Positions 53,771-64,000 of a stretch of DNA of 64,000 bases are shown here, in pieces. Both the position numbers and the translations under genes were made by a program. Every line of letters begins with the position of its first letter. The stretch's first letter is position 1. The notes under the pieces are model-generated. The model did not search any database, was not told where the DNA came from, and worked only from the letters and a program-made list of their open reading frames with translations. The stretch comes from Ornithinimicrobium sufpigmenti. GTDB lineage: Bacteria; Actinomycetota; Actinomycetes; Actinomycetales; Dermatophilaceae. The stretch lies in NCBI RefSeq assembly GCF_004322775.1, contig NZ_CP036403.1, positions 2,852,001 through 2,916,000 of the forward strand, written 5' to 3'.

Positions 53771-53803
53771 GTAGCGGCCCGGCCCACCGGGCCGGGCCGC
53801 TAC
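53771..53803 (-). terminator. Strong intercistronic hairpin in the nucleoside importer operon
   Basis: GTAGCGGCCCGGCCC - ACC - GGGCCGGGCCGCTAC: perfect 15-bp GC-rich stem with a three-base loop, no U-run. It sits between the binding lipoprotein gene and the ATPase gene. Such hairpins commonly stabilise the upstream message and let only part of transcription continue, giving excess binding protein. Confidence 0.8.
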
Positions 53804-53863
53804 CACGGTTGACGCCTCGCTCAGCGGAGCAGGAGGGTCAGCGTTTCGTCGGAGTCCTCAGCG

Positions 53864-55039
53864 TCAGGGCGCGTTCGGCGTCTCGATGACGAGCTCGCCG
53901 GAGATGATCTGCTGCTTGTACTCCTCGATCTTGTCCTTCAGCTCCTGGGGGACCTCGGACTCGAAGTCGTGGAAGGGAGCCAGGCCGACGCCCTCGTTCT
54001 CCAGGGTGCCGACGTAGGGCTCGTTGGTGAACCCGCCCTCGAGGGTCTGCCGGATGGTCTCGTGGACCGCCGGACCGATCTGCTTCACCACGGAGGTGAG
54101 CATCAGGTGGTCGTAGCCCTCGGCAGTGAGGTAGCCGTCGGAGTCGACCCAGACGATCTTGACGTCACCGGCGGAGTCGGCAGCGGCTGCGGCACCCAGG
54201 CCGACCGGGCCGGCGACCGGCATGACGATGTCTGCGCCCTGCGCGATGAACTGGTCGGTCAGGGTCTGGCCCTGGCTCTGGTTCTCGAAGTCACCGGAGA
54301 AGGTGCCGTTCTGGGCGTCCTTGTCCCAGCCGAGGGCGGTGACGTCCGCGTCGTTGTCCTCGTTGTACTGGTTCACGCCGTCGACGAAGCCGTCCATGAA
54401 GATCGACACGGAGGGGATCTGCATACCACCGAAGGTGGCCACGGTGCCGGTCTCGGACATGCCGGCGGACAGGTAGCCGGCCAGGAAGCTGGCCTCGGCG
54501 GTGTTGAACAGGATCGGCCGGGCGTTGTCCACCTCGACCGCCTCGAAGTTCTCGTCGGAGAAGGCGGAGTCGATGAGCGCGAAGTTGGTGTCCGGGTTGG
54601 CCTCGGCGGCCTCCTGGATGGCGTCCTCGAGCAGGAAGCCGACCCCGATGGTCAGGTTGCAGCCCTGGCTGACCAGGTTGCCCACGTTCGTGGTGTAGTC
54701 GGCGTCGGACTGGGACTCCACCTCCTGGGTGGAGATGCCCAGCTCGGCCTCGGCGGCGTCCATGCCTTCCTTGCCGGACTGGTTGAACGACTGGTCGTCG
54801 AAGCCACCGGAGTCGGAGACCATGCAGGCCAGGAAGTCGGCGGCGTCCTCCGGAGCGGCTGCTTCGCCGGTCTCGGCGCCGTCGTCGGTCTCCGCACCGT
54901 TGTCGGTGTCTGCACCGGTGTCGGTGGTGGCGCCGTTGCCGGTGGCGGCCGGGGCGTCGTCTTCGGGGGCCTCGCCACAGGCGGCGAGGACGAGGGTGGC
55001 GGCCGCACCGGCGGCGGCAAGCTTGAGAACCCGGCGCAC
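53864..55039 (-). CDS. BMP-family nucleoside-binding lipoprotein
   Basis: 391-residue substrate-binding lipoprotein of the BMP (PnrA) family. Signal peptide with lipobox: KLAAAGAAATLVLAACGEAP, so Cys21 is lipidated. A 35-residue acidic Thr/Asp/Gly linker follows, then the periplasmic-binding fold: ACMVSDSGGFDDQSFNQSGK, AILFNTAEASFLAGYLSAG-like region, FGGMQIPSVSIFMDGFVDG and VWVDSDGYLTAEGYDHLMLT. It catches nucleosides for the ABC importer encoded downstream. GTG start behind AAGGAG. The promoter is separate from the amidohydrolase upstream. Confidence 0.93.
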   Translation of the reverse strand: MRRVLKLAAAGAAATLVLAACGEAPEDDAPAATGNGATTDTGADTDNGAETDDGAETGEAAAPEDAADFLACMVSDSGGFDDQSFNQSGKEGMDAAEAELGISTQEVESQSDADYTTNVGNLVSQGCNLTIGVGFLLEDAIQEAAEANPDTNFALIDSAFSDENFEAVEVDNARPILFNTAEASFLAGYLSAGMSETGTVATFGGMQIPSVSIFMDGFVDGVNQYNEDNDADVTALGWDKDAQNGTFSGDFENQSQGQTLTDQFIAQGADIVMPVAGPVGLGAAAAADSAGDVKIVWVDSDGYLTAEGYDHLMLTSVVKQIGPAVHETIRQTLEGGFTNEPYVGTLENEGVGLAPFHDFESEVPQELKDKIEEYKQQIISGELVIETPNAP

Positions 55040-55075
55040 GGGATGCTCCTTCTGTCACGGGAGATGGACGCCCAC

Positions 55076-55081
55076 ATGCTA
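55076..55081 (-). promoter_or_regulatory. -10 box of the nucleoside importer operon
   Basis: TAGCAT on the minus strand, about 36 bases before the lipoprotein start, with a weak -35 (GTGGAG) 17 bases upstream. Unlike most genes here this one has a leader and a ribosome binding site. Confidence 0.45.
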
Positions 55082-55141
55082 TCCCGCCCGCGCGCTTACT
55101 CCACGCACCTGTCCACCGCCTGAGCAAAGAGTGACGAACTC

Positions 55142-55183
55142 GTGACCTGCGCGTGCTCGAACGCCCTCGCGGGCTCAGGTCAC
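55142..55183 (-). terminator. Probable terminator after the M20 amidohydrolase
   Basis: GTGACCTG and CAGGTCAC, eight complementary bases, enclose an inner GCCC-TCGC-GGGC hairpin. The structure overlaps the amidohydrolase stop codon and separates it from the importer operon on the same strand. Confidence 0.5.
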
Positions 55184-56499
55184 TGCAGCCCTGCGGGGCC
55201 GAGCGAGGTGAAGACGGAGGCCGCCAGGACCTTGGCGGCCACCAGCACCGCGCCCTCGTCCACGACGAGGTCGCCCTGGTGCAGCTCGAAGGTTGGCCCG
55301 CCCGGCGTGCGGGTGCCCAGCCTGGCCATCGCGCCCGGGATCTGCTGCAGGTACCAGCCCAGGTCCTCCCCACCCATCGACTGCTTGGTCGGCTCGACGC
55401 TGGTCGCCCCGAGCAGCAGCATGGCGGCCCGGGACAGCGCGACGACCGAGGCGTTCTCGTTCTCGACCGGGGGCACGCCCTGGGTGTAGGTGATGGTGGC
55501 GGTGACGCCGTAGGGGGAGACGACGGACTCGACGATGTCGGTGAAGAGCGGCCGGACCGTCTCCCAGGTCTCGGCGTCGAGCATCCGCAGCGTGCCGGAG
55601 GCCTCGCCCCGGGTGGGGATGACGTTGGGAGCGGACCCGGCCTGGACCTTGCCCCAGACCAGGACCGCGGCGGCCCGCGGGTCCAGCCGGCGGGTCAACG
55701 CCGCAGGGACCTCGGTGACCACCTTGCCCAGGGCGTAGGTCAGGTCCTGGGTGAGGTGCGGACGGGAGGTGTGCCCGCCGCGCCCGGTGAGGGCGACGTG
55801 GACCATGTCGGAGGCGGCGGTGATCGGGCCCACCCGCAGCCCGATGTGGCCGACGTCGACCGAGGGGTCGCAGTGCACCGCGAGAAGCCGGTCGACCCCC
55901 TCCAGGCCACCCTGCTCCAGCACCTTCAGCGCGCCACCGGGGTGGGTCTCCTCGGCCGGCTGGAAGATGAGCCGCACGGCGACCCGGCGGGCGACGAGCT
56001 CCTCCTGCATGGCCAGCAGGGCCAGACCCGCGCCCAGCACCCCGACGGTGTGCACGTCGTGGCCGCAGGCGTGGCAGGCGCCCGGGACCTGCGAGGCGAA
56101 GGGCAGCCCGGTCACCTCGTCGATGGGCAGCGCGTCCAGGTCGGCCCGCAGGCCGACCCGGACCTCGGGCTCGGCGTGCCCGATCTCGACCAGGGCCCCG
56201 GTGCCGGGCAGCCGGCGGACCCGGGCACCGCCCTGGCTCAGCACGCCCGTGACGAGCGCCGTGGTGCGCTCCTCCTGCCAGGAGACCTCCGGGTGCTGGT
56301 GCACCTCGCGCCTCCACTGCAGCAGCTGCTCCGAGATCGCGTCCACCTCCACCGCCACCCGCCCCACCAGGTCCGCGTGGGTGGTGGCGCCGACCTCACC
56401 GGTCGCGTCGCCGGAGTGGTGCGTCGCGCGGGTGGTGCGCGGGCTGCTCGGCTGGGTGGTCAGCTGGGTGGTCAGCGTCTCGGAGGCGTCGGGGGTCAC
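55180..56499 (-). CDS. M20 family amidohydrolase
   Basis: 439-residue zinc peptidase/amidohydrolase (AmiA/AbgA/hippurate hydrolase type). Metal and catalytic motifs: VGLRADLDALPIDEVTG, GACHACGHDVHTVGVLG, RLIFQPAEETHPGGALKVL, and LTGRGGHTSRPHLTQDL of the dimerisation lid; the last ligand region is SMGGEDLGWYLQQIPG. Mycobacteria carry amiA1/amiB1 next to purine nucleoside phosphorylase, so this may be the same conserved neighbour. The amide substrate is unknown. The start was set at GTG (VTPDASETL) behind AGGAG, nine bases away. Confidence 0.9.
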   Translation of the reverse strand: MTPDASETLTTQLTTQPSSPRTTRATHHSGDATGEVGATTHADLVGRVAVEVDAISEQLLQWRREVHQHPEVSWQEERTTALVTGVLSQGGARVRRLPGTGALVEIGHAEPEVRVGLRADLDALPIDEVTGLPFASQVPGACHACGHDVHTVGVLGAGLALLAMQEELVARRVAVRLIFQPAEETHPGGALKVLEQGGLEGVDRLLAVHCDPSVDVGHIGLRVGPITAASDMVHVALTGRGGHTSRPHLTQDLTYALGKVVTEVPAALTRRLDPRAAAVLVWGKVQAGSAPNVIPTRGEASGTLRMLDAETWETVRPLFTDIVESVVSPYGVTATITYTQGVPPVENENASVVALSRAAMLLLGATSVEPTKQSMGGEDLGWYLQQIPGAMARLGTRTPGGPTFELHQGDLVVDEGAVLVAAKVLAASVFTSLGPAGLQ

Positions 56500-56603
56500 A
56501 GGGTCAGGCTCCTGAAGGGTTCGTGAACGTCTCCACGATACGCCCTGCCCTCCCCCGGCCCAGGACACCGGCCGGGCTGGGGTCGAGAACCGCGCTGGGC
56601 GCC

Positions 56604-58187
<1,584 letters not shown>

Positions 58188-58193
58188 GGGCTC

Positions 58194-58199
58194 AGCCTA
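58194..58199 (-). promoter_or_regulatory. Leaderless -10 box of the mutase
   Basis: TAGGCT, six bases (GAGCCC), then ATG on the minus strand. Confidence 0.65.
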
Positions 58200-58207
58200 G
58201 CGAGGTC

Positions 58208-59365
58208 TCAGCCGGTGCCTGACGTCGCGTCCGTCACGTCCGCCACGAGCGTCGGACCGGCGTAGACCAGCCCGGAGTAGAGCTGGACGAGGTCGGCTCC
58301 TGCCTGGACCAGCGCGGCCGCGTCCGACCCGGTCAGCACACCACCGACCCCGACCACCGGCAGGTCGGTGCGCGAGCGCACCTGCCGCACCACCTCCCGG
58401 GCCCGGAAGGTCAGGGGCCCCCCGGACAGCCCACCGGCCTGCGCCTGCGCCAGCGCGGCCTCCTCGGGCGCGACCGCGGAGCGGTCCAGGGTGGTGTTGA
58501 TCGCGATGATCCCGGAGACCCCGGCGGCGAGCGCCACGTCGAGGGCCTCGTCCAGGGCCGCGTCGCTGAGGTCGGGGGCCAGCTTGACGAGCACGGGTGT
58601 CTCACCGGCGGCCTGCACGACCGCGCGCAGCAGCTCCCCTAGGGGCTCGGCGTCCTGCAGGGAGCGCAGGCCAGGGGTGTTGGGGCTGGAGACGTTGACC
58701 GCCAGGTAGTCCGCGAGCCCGTCGAGCACGCGCACGCAGGTCAGGTAGTCCGACACTGCGTCCTCGACAGGGGTGTCCTTGTTCTTGCCGATGCTCACGC
58801 CCACCGGGATCGTGACCAGACCCTGGTCCCGGGCGGAGCGCAGCCGGCCGGCCATCGCCTCGACGCCGGCGTTGTTGAAGCCCATCCGGTTGATCACAGC
58901 CTGGCTCTGCGGCAGCCGGAACAGCCGCGGCCGTGGGTTGCCGCCCTGCGGCCGGGGCGTCACCGTGCCCAGCTCCGCGTGCCCGAAGCCGAGGGCGCCC
59001 CAGGTCGCGGCGCCGCGCCCGTCCTTGTCCATGCCGGCCGCCAGACCCACCCGGTGCGGGAAGCGCAGGCCGAGCAGCTCCACCGGCGAGGAGACGCCGC
59101 CCACCGCATACCCCACCAGCGAGGCGAGCGCCCGGGTCTGCGGCGTGCGGCCCAGCAGCTCGGCCGCCACGACGGTGCCGTGGTGGGCCACCTCGGCGTC
59201 CAGCCGGAAGAGCAGGGGCCGGGCCACGTGCCGGTATGCCGCCCCGGCGGCTGCACGGGCGAGCGCGCGTCCCTCCGGGTGGATGGTGCCGCTCCGACCG
59301 GTGGTCCGGTCTGCGGAAGGGTCGCGGGTGGGTGTCACGACGGTGTGGCGGTCAGGCTCGGCCAT
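58208..59365 (-). CDS. pyrD: Dihydroorotate dehydrogenase (quinone, class 2)
   Basis: 385-residue FMN enzyme of pyrimidine synthesis using the membrane quinone pool. FLDAEVAHH-like N-terminal helix region (LLFRLDAEVAHHGTVVAAEL), LAAGMDKDGRGAATWGALGF, QAVINRMGFNNAGVEAM, SIGKNKDTP, and NVSSPNTPGLRSLQ with the catalytic serine of class 2 enzymes; FMN phosphate site VGVGGVLTGSDAAALVQAG. About 30 extra N-terminal residues precede the first helix. Its promoter overlaps the divergent manC promoter. Confidence 0.95.
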   Translation of the reverse strand: MAEPDRHTVVTPTRDPSADRTTGRSGTIHPEGRALARAAAGAAYRHVARPLLFRLDAEVAHHGTVVAAELLGRTPQTRALASLVGYAVGGVSSPVELLGLRFPHRVGLAAGMDKDGRGAATWGALGFGHAELGTVTPRPQGGNPRPRLFRLPQSQAVINRMGFNNAGVEAMAGRLRSARDQGLVTIPVGVSIGKNKDTPVEDAVSDYLTCVRVLDGLADYLAVNVSSPNTPGLRSLQDAEPLGELLRAVVQAAGETPVLVKLAPDLSDAALDEALDVALAAGVSGIIAINTTLDRSAVAPEEAALAQAQAGGLSGGPLTFRAREVVRQVRSRTDLPVVGVGGVLTGSDAAALVQAGADLVQLYSGLVYAGPTLVADVTDATSGTG

Positions 59366-59372
59366 GGCCGCA

Positions 59373-59378
59373 ACCCTA
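59373..59378 (-). promoter_or_regulatory. Leaderless -10 box of pyrD
   Basis: TAGGGT, seven bases, then the pyrD ATG. Shares two base pairs with the divergent box at 59377. Confidence 0.65.
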
Positions 59379-59382
59379 GACT
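59377..59382 (+). promoter_or_regulatory. Leaderless -10 box of manC
   Basis: TAGACT, seven bases, then the manC GTG; overlaps the pyrD box by two base pairs inside ACCCTAGACT. Confidence 0.65.
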
Positions 59383-59389
59383 GACCAGC

Positions 59390-60541
59390 GTGGACACAGC
59401 TGCCGACGCACCGCGGGACGGGGGGCGCGAGCCCGGGCCAGCAGGCCAGGCTGACCCGCTCGACGGCTTCACCGCCGTCATCCCGGCCGGGGGGTCCGGC
59501 ACCCGGCTGTGGCCGCTGTCGCGCAGCGGTGCGCCCAAGTTCCTGCACGACCTCACCGGCAGCGGACGGTCGCTGCTGCAGGCGACGGTCGACCGGCTCC
59601 GGCCGCTGGCCGGGGACCGGGTGCTGGTGGTGACCGGCGCCCGGCACGAGGAGGCCGTCCGAGCGCAGCTGCCGGGCCTGGCACCCGAGCAGGTGCTGGT
59701 GGAGCCGGCGCCCCGGGACTCGATGCCCGCGATCGGCTGGGCCGCGGCGGTGCTGGAGCGCCAGGACCCGGACGCCGTGCTGGGCTCGTTCGCGGCCGAC
59801 CATGTCATCGGCGACGAGCCCGCCTTCCACGGGGTCGTGCAGCAGGCGGTCGCCGCGGCCCGGACCGGGGCTCTGGTCACGCTCGGCATCTCGCCGACCC
59901 ATCCCGCGACCGGTTTCGGCTACATCCAGGTGGGTGCGGAAGCACCCGTGCCGGGCGCACCTGACCTGCGGCAGGTCGAGGCGTTCGTGGAGAAGCCGGA
60001 CGCGCAGCGCGCCGCCGAGTACCTCGCGGGCGGGGCCCACCTGTGGAACGCCGGGATGTTCGTGGTGCAGGCCCGCACGCTGCTGGAGCTGCTGGAGGCG
60101 GGACATCCGGAGATGGTCCGCACGCTGCGCGAGATCGCGGCCCAGCCCGACCTGGTCACCAGCCGGTGGGACTCGCTGACCAGGATCGCCATCGACCACG
60201 CGGTCGCCGAGCCGGCCGCGGCCGCGGGACGGGTACGGGTGCTGCCGGCCAGGTTCGCCTGGGACGACATCGGCGACTTCGCCTCGCTGGCCGCCCTGCT
60301 GCCCGAGAGCGCGGAGCACCCGGGGCTGCGGGTGCTGGGCCCCGGCGAGCACCTGCTGAGCGACGGGTCCACCGGGCTGGTGGCTGCGCAGGGTGGGCGG
60401 ATGGTCATCACCCTGGGGCTCGACGACGTCGTCGTCGTGGACACGCCCGACGCCGTCCTGGTCACCACGCGCGAGCGCTGCCAGGACGTCAAGGCCGTGG
60501 TGGCGGCCCTCCAGGAGCGCGGACGGGGGGATCTGACCTGA
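59390..60541 (+). CDS. manC: Mannose-1-phosphate guanylyltransferase
   Basis: 383-residue nucleotidyltransferase making GDP-mannose. The pyrophosphorylase signature FTAVIPAGGSGTRLWPLSRS is followed by GAPKFLHDL; also VLGSFAADHVIGDEPAFH, GFGYIQVG, VEAFVEKPDAQRAAEYL, and HLWNAGMFVVQARTLLELL. No C-terminal isomerase domain, so it is the short monofunctional form. The product feeds mannosyltransferases such as the GT4 gene 119 bases downstream. The first 20 residues (DTAADAPRDGGREPGPAG) are a disordered lead set by the leaderless GTG. Confidence 0.92.
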   Translation: MDTAADAPRDGGREPGPAGQADPLDGFTAVIPAGGSGTRLWPLSRSGAPKFLHDLTGSGRSLLQATVDRLRPLAGDRVLVVTGARHEEAVRAQLPGLAPEQVLVEPAPRDSMPAIGWAAAVLERQDPDAVLGSFAADHVIGDEPAFHGVVQQAVAAARTGALVTLGISPTHPATGFGYIQVGAEAPVPGAPDLRQVEAFVEKPDAQRAAEYLAGGAHLWNAGMFVVQARTLLELLEAGHPEMVRTLREIAAQPDLVTSRWDSLTRIAIDHAVAEPAAAAGRVRVLPARFAWDDIGDFASLAALLPESAEHPGLRVLGPGEHLLSDGSTGLVAAQGGRMVITLGLDDVVVVDTPDAVLVTTRERCQDVKAVVAALQERGRGDLT

Positions 60542-60660
60542 GCACCGGACCCCGACGCCGGGTACGCGACGGGCTCGGACACCCACTGGTCATCCGACGC
60601 TCACCCGACACACCCCCTACCGTCGCCCAGGGCGCACCTGGCGTGGACAGGCTGGAGCAC

Positions 60661-61818
60661 GTGAGGGTCGCTATCGTCACCGAGTCCTTCCTGCCCGCGC
60701 TCAACGGGGTCACCACCAGCGTGTGCAAGGTGCTGGAGTGCCTGCGCCTGCAGGGCCACGAGGCGCTCGTCGTGGCGCCGGGGACCAGCCCGTGGAGCCC
60801 GGTCCCGACGCCGCAGTACCACGCCGGGTTCCCGGTCCACACGGTCACCAGCGTCCCGGTCCGCCAGTTCCGGGTCGGTCTGCCCTCCTACGAGCTGGAG
60901 ACCGTGCTGCACCGGTTCCGTCCCGACGTCGTGCACGTCGCCTCGCCGTTCGTGCTGGGCGTGCGCGGGCTGACCGCCGCCCGGGCCCTGGGCATCCCCT
61001 CGGTCGCGATCTACCAGACCGACATGCCCTCCTACATCCGCCAGCACGCCGGGCCGGCCGGTGAGCTGACCGCGCGGGCCGCCTGGCGCTGGATCCGCCG
61101 CATCCACGACCAGGCCGACCTCACCCTGGCCCCTTCCAGCGCCGCGCTGGCCGACCTCGCCGCCCACCAGGTCCCCCGTATCGCGCTGTGGGGCCGAGGC
61201 GTGGACTCCGAGCTGTTCCATCCCGACCGGCGCACCGACGCGGGTGTCGCGGCGCTGCGGCGCGAGCTGGCTCCGCACGGGGAGACGCTCCTGGGGTATG
61301 TCGGACGGCTGGCCCCGGAGAAGGAGCTGCACCGCCTGGCCGAGCTGTCCCGGCTCCCGGACGCCCGGCTGGTGCTGGTGGGTGAAGGTCCCAGCCGCGA
61401 CCTGCTGCAGTCCCTGCTCCCGGGGGCGGTCTTCCTCGGCCGCCGAGAGGGTGCCGCCCTGGCGCAGGCCTACGCCGCCTTCGACGTCTTCGTGCACACC
61501 GGGACCCGGGAGACCTTCGGACAGACCCTGCAGGAGGCGGCTGCGGCCGGGCTGCCCGTGGTGGCGCCCGCCAGGGGTGGGCCGGTGGACCTCGTGGACG
61601 TGGGCCGCACCGGCCACCTCTTCGACCCCGACCGTCCCGGTGCCCTGCGGGCTGCGGTCGAGCCGCTCGTCGGGCCGGCGGCCGCGGCGCTGCGGCAGCA
61701 GCTCGGGCGTGCGGGGCGGGCCAGGGTGGAGGAGCGCTCCTGGCCGGCCCTCGTCGACCAGCTGCTCGACCACTACTCCTCGGTCGTGCACCGCGCTGTC
61801 CGGCCGGTCGTGGCCTGA
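60661..61818 (+). CDS. GT4 glycosyltransferase, probable alpha-mannosyltransferase
   Basis: 385-residue GT-B fold enzyme. VRVAIVTESFLPALNGVTTS start, DVVHVASPFVLGVRGLTAAR, SVAIYQTDMPSYIRQHAG, LWGRGVDSELFHPDRR, VGRLAPEKELHRLAEL and the EX7E motif in TGTRETFGQTLQEAAAAGLP. The wording is close to actinobacterial MgtA/PimB-type GDP-mannose-dependent mannosyltransferases that decorate phosphatidylinositol or glycolipid anchors. Position after manC supports mannose as donor sugar. The acceptor is unknown. GTG start; GGAG lies four bases before it, and another GTG 18 bases upstream is possible. Confidence 0.88.
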   Translation: MRVAIVTESFLPALNGVTTSVCKVLECLRLQGHEALVVAPGTSPWSPVPTPQYHAGFPVHTVTSVPVRQFRVGLPSYELETVLHRFRPDVVHVASPFVLGVRGLTAARALGIPSVAIYQTDMPSYIRQHAGPAGELTARAAWRWIRRIHDQADLTLAPSSAALADLAAHQVPRIALWGRGVDSELFHPDRRTDAGVAALRRELAPHGETLLGYVGRLAPEKELHRLAELSRLPDARLVLVGEGPSRDLLQSLLPGAVFLGRREGAALAQAYAAFDVFVHTGTRETFGQTLQEAAAAGLPVVAPARGGPVDLVDVGRTGHLFDPDRPGALRAAVEPLVGPAAAALRQQLGRAGRARVEERSWPALVDQLLDHYSSVVHRAVRPVVA

Positions 61819-61924
61819 GGCCAGTAGGCGTCGCGTCACCGGGTGTCACCCCACCCTTCAGCCGCAGGGTTCAGCCGCACCTTCCAGCCGTACCCTCCAC
61901 CCCCTGTCCCGGCCCGCCTCTGGG

Positions 61925-61930
61925 TAGGGT
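61925..61930 (+). promoter_or_regulatory. -10 box of the 2'-5' RNA ligase-fold gene
   Basis: TAGGGT eight bases before the GTG start; leaderless or with a one- to two-base leader. Confidence 0.5.
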
Positions 61931-61938
61931 GGACCACC

Positions 61939-62490
61939 GTGACCAGCGAGGACCCGACCACTTTCAGGGATGTGGTCATCGGGGTCGCCATCCCGGTCCC
62001 CGAGCCGTGGGGTGAGCACCTGCGCCAGCTGCGGGTCGACTACGGCGACACCCGGGCGCAGCACATCCCGACCCACATCACCCTGCTGCCGCCGACCGCG
62101 ACGACCTCCGCCGCCATGGACGGCGTGCGGGCGCACCTGAGCCAGGTGGCTGCACGGCATACCCCCTTCGAGGTGATCCTGCGCGGCACGGGCACCTTCC
62201 GCCCGGTCTCCGACGTGGTGTACGTGCAGGTCGCCCAGGGTGTGGCCAGCTGCGAGCAGCTCGAGCGCGACGTGCGCTCCGGTCCCCTGGGGCGCGAGCT
62301 CAGCTTCCCCTACCACCCCCACGTCACCCTCGCCCACGACCTGCCGCACAGCGTGCTGGACCGGGTGTTCGCCGACCTCGCCGGCTTCAGCTGCACCTTC
62401 CAGGTCGAGGCCTTCCGGCTCTACGGGCACCGCGGCGACGAGCTGTGGTCACCGCTGCAGGACTTCCCGATGGGAGCGGCCCGGGGCTGA
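61939..62490 (+). CDS. 2'-5' RNA ligase / cyclic phosphodiesterase-fold protein
   Basis: 183 residues with the two HxTx motifs of the 2H phosphoesterase family: PTHITLLPPTATT near residue 52 and YHPHVTLAHDLPH near 130, about 78 residues apart as expected. Members hydrolyse or form 2'-5' and cyclic phosphodiester bonds in RNA or small nucleotides; the substrate here is not known. No signal peptide. Convergent with a LysM protein across a short tandem repeat. Confidence 0.87.
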   Translation: MTSEDPTTFRDVVIGVAIPVPEPWGEHLRQLRVDYGDTRAQHIPTHITLLPPTATTSAAMDGVRAHLSQVAARHTPFEVILRGTGTFRPVSDVVYVQVAQGVASCEQLERDVRSGPLGRELSFPYHPHVTLAHDLPHSVLDRVFADLAGFSCTFQVEAFRLYGHRGDELWSPLQDFPMGAARG

Positions 62491-62505
62491 GCCCGCCAGG
62501 CGGGC
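62491..62505. terminator. Short hairpin after the 2H phosphoesterase gene
   Basis: GCCCGC-CAG-GCGGGC directly follows the stop codon; it is a palindrome so works on either strand, without a U-run. Followed by a tandem repeat. Confidence 0.5.
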
Positions 62506-62544
62506 CTGCCCGGTGGGACTGCCCGGTGGGACTGCCCGGTGAGA
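62506..62544. repeat. Three copies of a 13-bp tandem repeat
   Basis: CTGCCCGGTGGGA, CTGCCCGGTGGGA and CTGCCCGGTGAGA abut exactly between two convergent genes. Confidence 0.8.
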
Positions 62545-62558
62545 CTGCACGCCCCGGG

Positions 62559-63014
62559 TCAGGCGTGCGGGATCCGGAAGACCTGCCCGGCGAAGACCAG
62601 CTCGGGGTCCACGCCGTTGAGCTCGGCCACGTCCTCCACGCTCACGCCGTGCTGCTCGGCGACATCCGCCAGGCTCTGGCCCGGCAGGAGGGTGTGGGTG
62701 CGGTAGCGGCGCGGCTCCGCCGCCGGTGTGTCAGCGGCGGCGGTGTGAGGTGTGGCAGCGGCTTCAGGAGCGTCAGGCACGTCTGGGGCTTCAGAGGTTG
62801 CGCGCTCCTGGACCGGGGACGATGCCGGTGCTGACGTCTGCGCGACAGCGGTCGGCTCGTGCGCCGGCTGCGCGGTGACAGGTGCGGGCGGCCTCTGCTG
62901 CGTGGCCTCCCGCCCCGTCTTCTGCCCGCGAGGCTCGTCGGAGGCCCGGCCGGTGCCGGGGAGCACCTTCTCGACTCTGGCGAGCACCTGCCGAACCTTG
63001 TCGAACAGTCCCAT
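62559..63014 (-). CDS. LysM domain protein
   Basis: 151 residues. N-terminal helix MGLFDKVRQVLARVEKVLPG without a signal peptide, a long Ala/Pro/Thr-rich linker (about 25-100), and one C-terminal LysM domain (YRTHTLLPGQSLADVAEQHG, VSVEDVAELNGVDPELVFAG, QVFRIPHA). LysM normally binds N-acetylglucosamine polymers; the absence of an export signal suggests a cytoplasmic or non-classically located role, as in other small actinobacterial LysM proteins. GAGGGG precedes the ATG by seven bases. Confidence 0.85.
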   Translation of the reverse strand: MGLFDKVRQVLARVEKVLPGTGRASDEPRGQKTGREATQQRPPAPVTAQPAHEPTAVAQTSAPASSPVQERATSEAPDVPDAPEAAATPHTAAADTPAAEPRRYRTHTLLPGQSLADVAEQHGVSVEDVAELNGVDPELVFAGQVFRIPHA

Positions 63015-63034
63015 GGGCGGCCCCCTCGGTATAG

Positions 63035-64000
<966 letters not shown>

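Overview
The window is a high-GC (about 72%) stretch of an actinobacterial chromosome. Gene content, leaderless promoters with a TANNNT -10 box, and a gene order resembling mycobacteria (lhr-nei, rimO-pgsA-cinA-clgR-ftsK-rnj, moxR-DUF58-SpoIIM-RDD, and lpdA-PNP-pmm with add, deoA and cdd nearby) point to a free-living member of the Micrococcales. I infer something near the Intrasporangiaceae/Ornithinimicrobiaceae; the genus cannot be fixed from sequence reading alone. There are about 52 protein genes, no rRNA or tRNA gene, no CRISPR array, no transposase and no prophage that I can support. Almost everything is housekeeping and densely packed with ATGA/GTGA overlaps.

Layout. 1-3.2 kb: a heterodimeric ABC exporter pair (one half cut by the window edge) whose complete half has a dead nucleotide-binding site. 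3.3-11.6 kb: a 65-residue orphan, the giant helicase Lhr, a DUF2500-type membrane protein, an odd ASKHA/ROK-like protein whose two half-domains appear in swapped order, an AhpD-like protein and the DNA glycosylase Nei. 11.6-20 kb: clgR, cinA, pgsA, rimO, ftsK, a 2TM protein and RNase J. 20-25.2 kb: thyA, a Nudix-DHFR fusion, an S9 peptidase and a ThrE exporter. 25.3-30.5 kb: acyl-CoA carboxylase beta subunit and acyl-CoA dehydrogenase facing a MerR regulator across a perfect 40-bp dyad, then the biotin-carrying alpha subunit.

30.7-36 kb: NAD(P)H-quinone reductase LpdA, trimeric-type purine nucleoside phosphorylase, a phosphosugar mutase, a PH-like membrane protein and a uridine kinase. 36-43.5 kb: a MoxR/DUF58/DUF4129/DUF4350 membrane-associated chaperone-like cluster, with divergent SpoIIM and RDD proteins. 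43.5-55 kb: the rest of a nucleoside salvage set (adenosine deaminase, cupin, deoxyribose-phosphate aldolase, thymidine phosphorylase, cytidine deaminase) and a complete BMP-type nucleoside ABC importer. Together they import nucleosides, deaminate them, phosphorolyse them and feed (deoxy)ribose phosphates to central metabolism. 55-64 kb: M20 amidohydrolase, a split-type methylmalonyl-CoA mutase catalytic subunit, PyrD, mannose-1-phosphate guanylyltransferase with a GT4 mannosyltransferase-like gene, a 2'-5' RNA ligase-fold protein, a LysM protein and the start of malate dehydrogenase.

The least ordinary features are: the apparently circularly permuted ROK-like protein; the Nudix-DHFR fusion; inverted arrays of 22-23 bp repeats sitting between convergent genes; an octamer (GGTATGCC on either strand) that I counted 18 times in all reading frames; and the perfect dyad between the MerR gene and the acyl-CoA dehydrogenase. 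No obvious new defence or mobile system is present.
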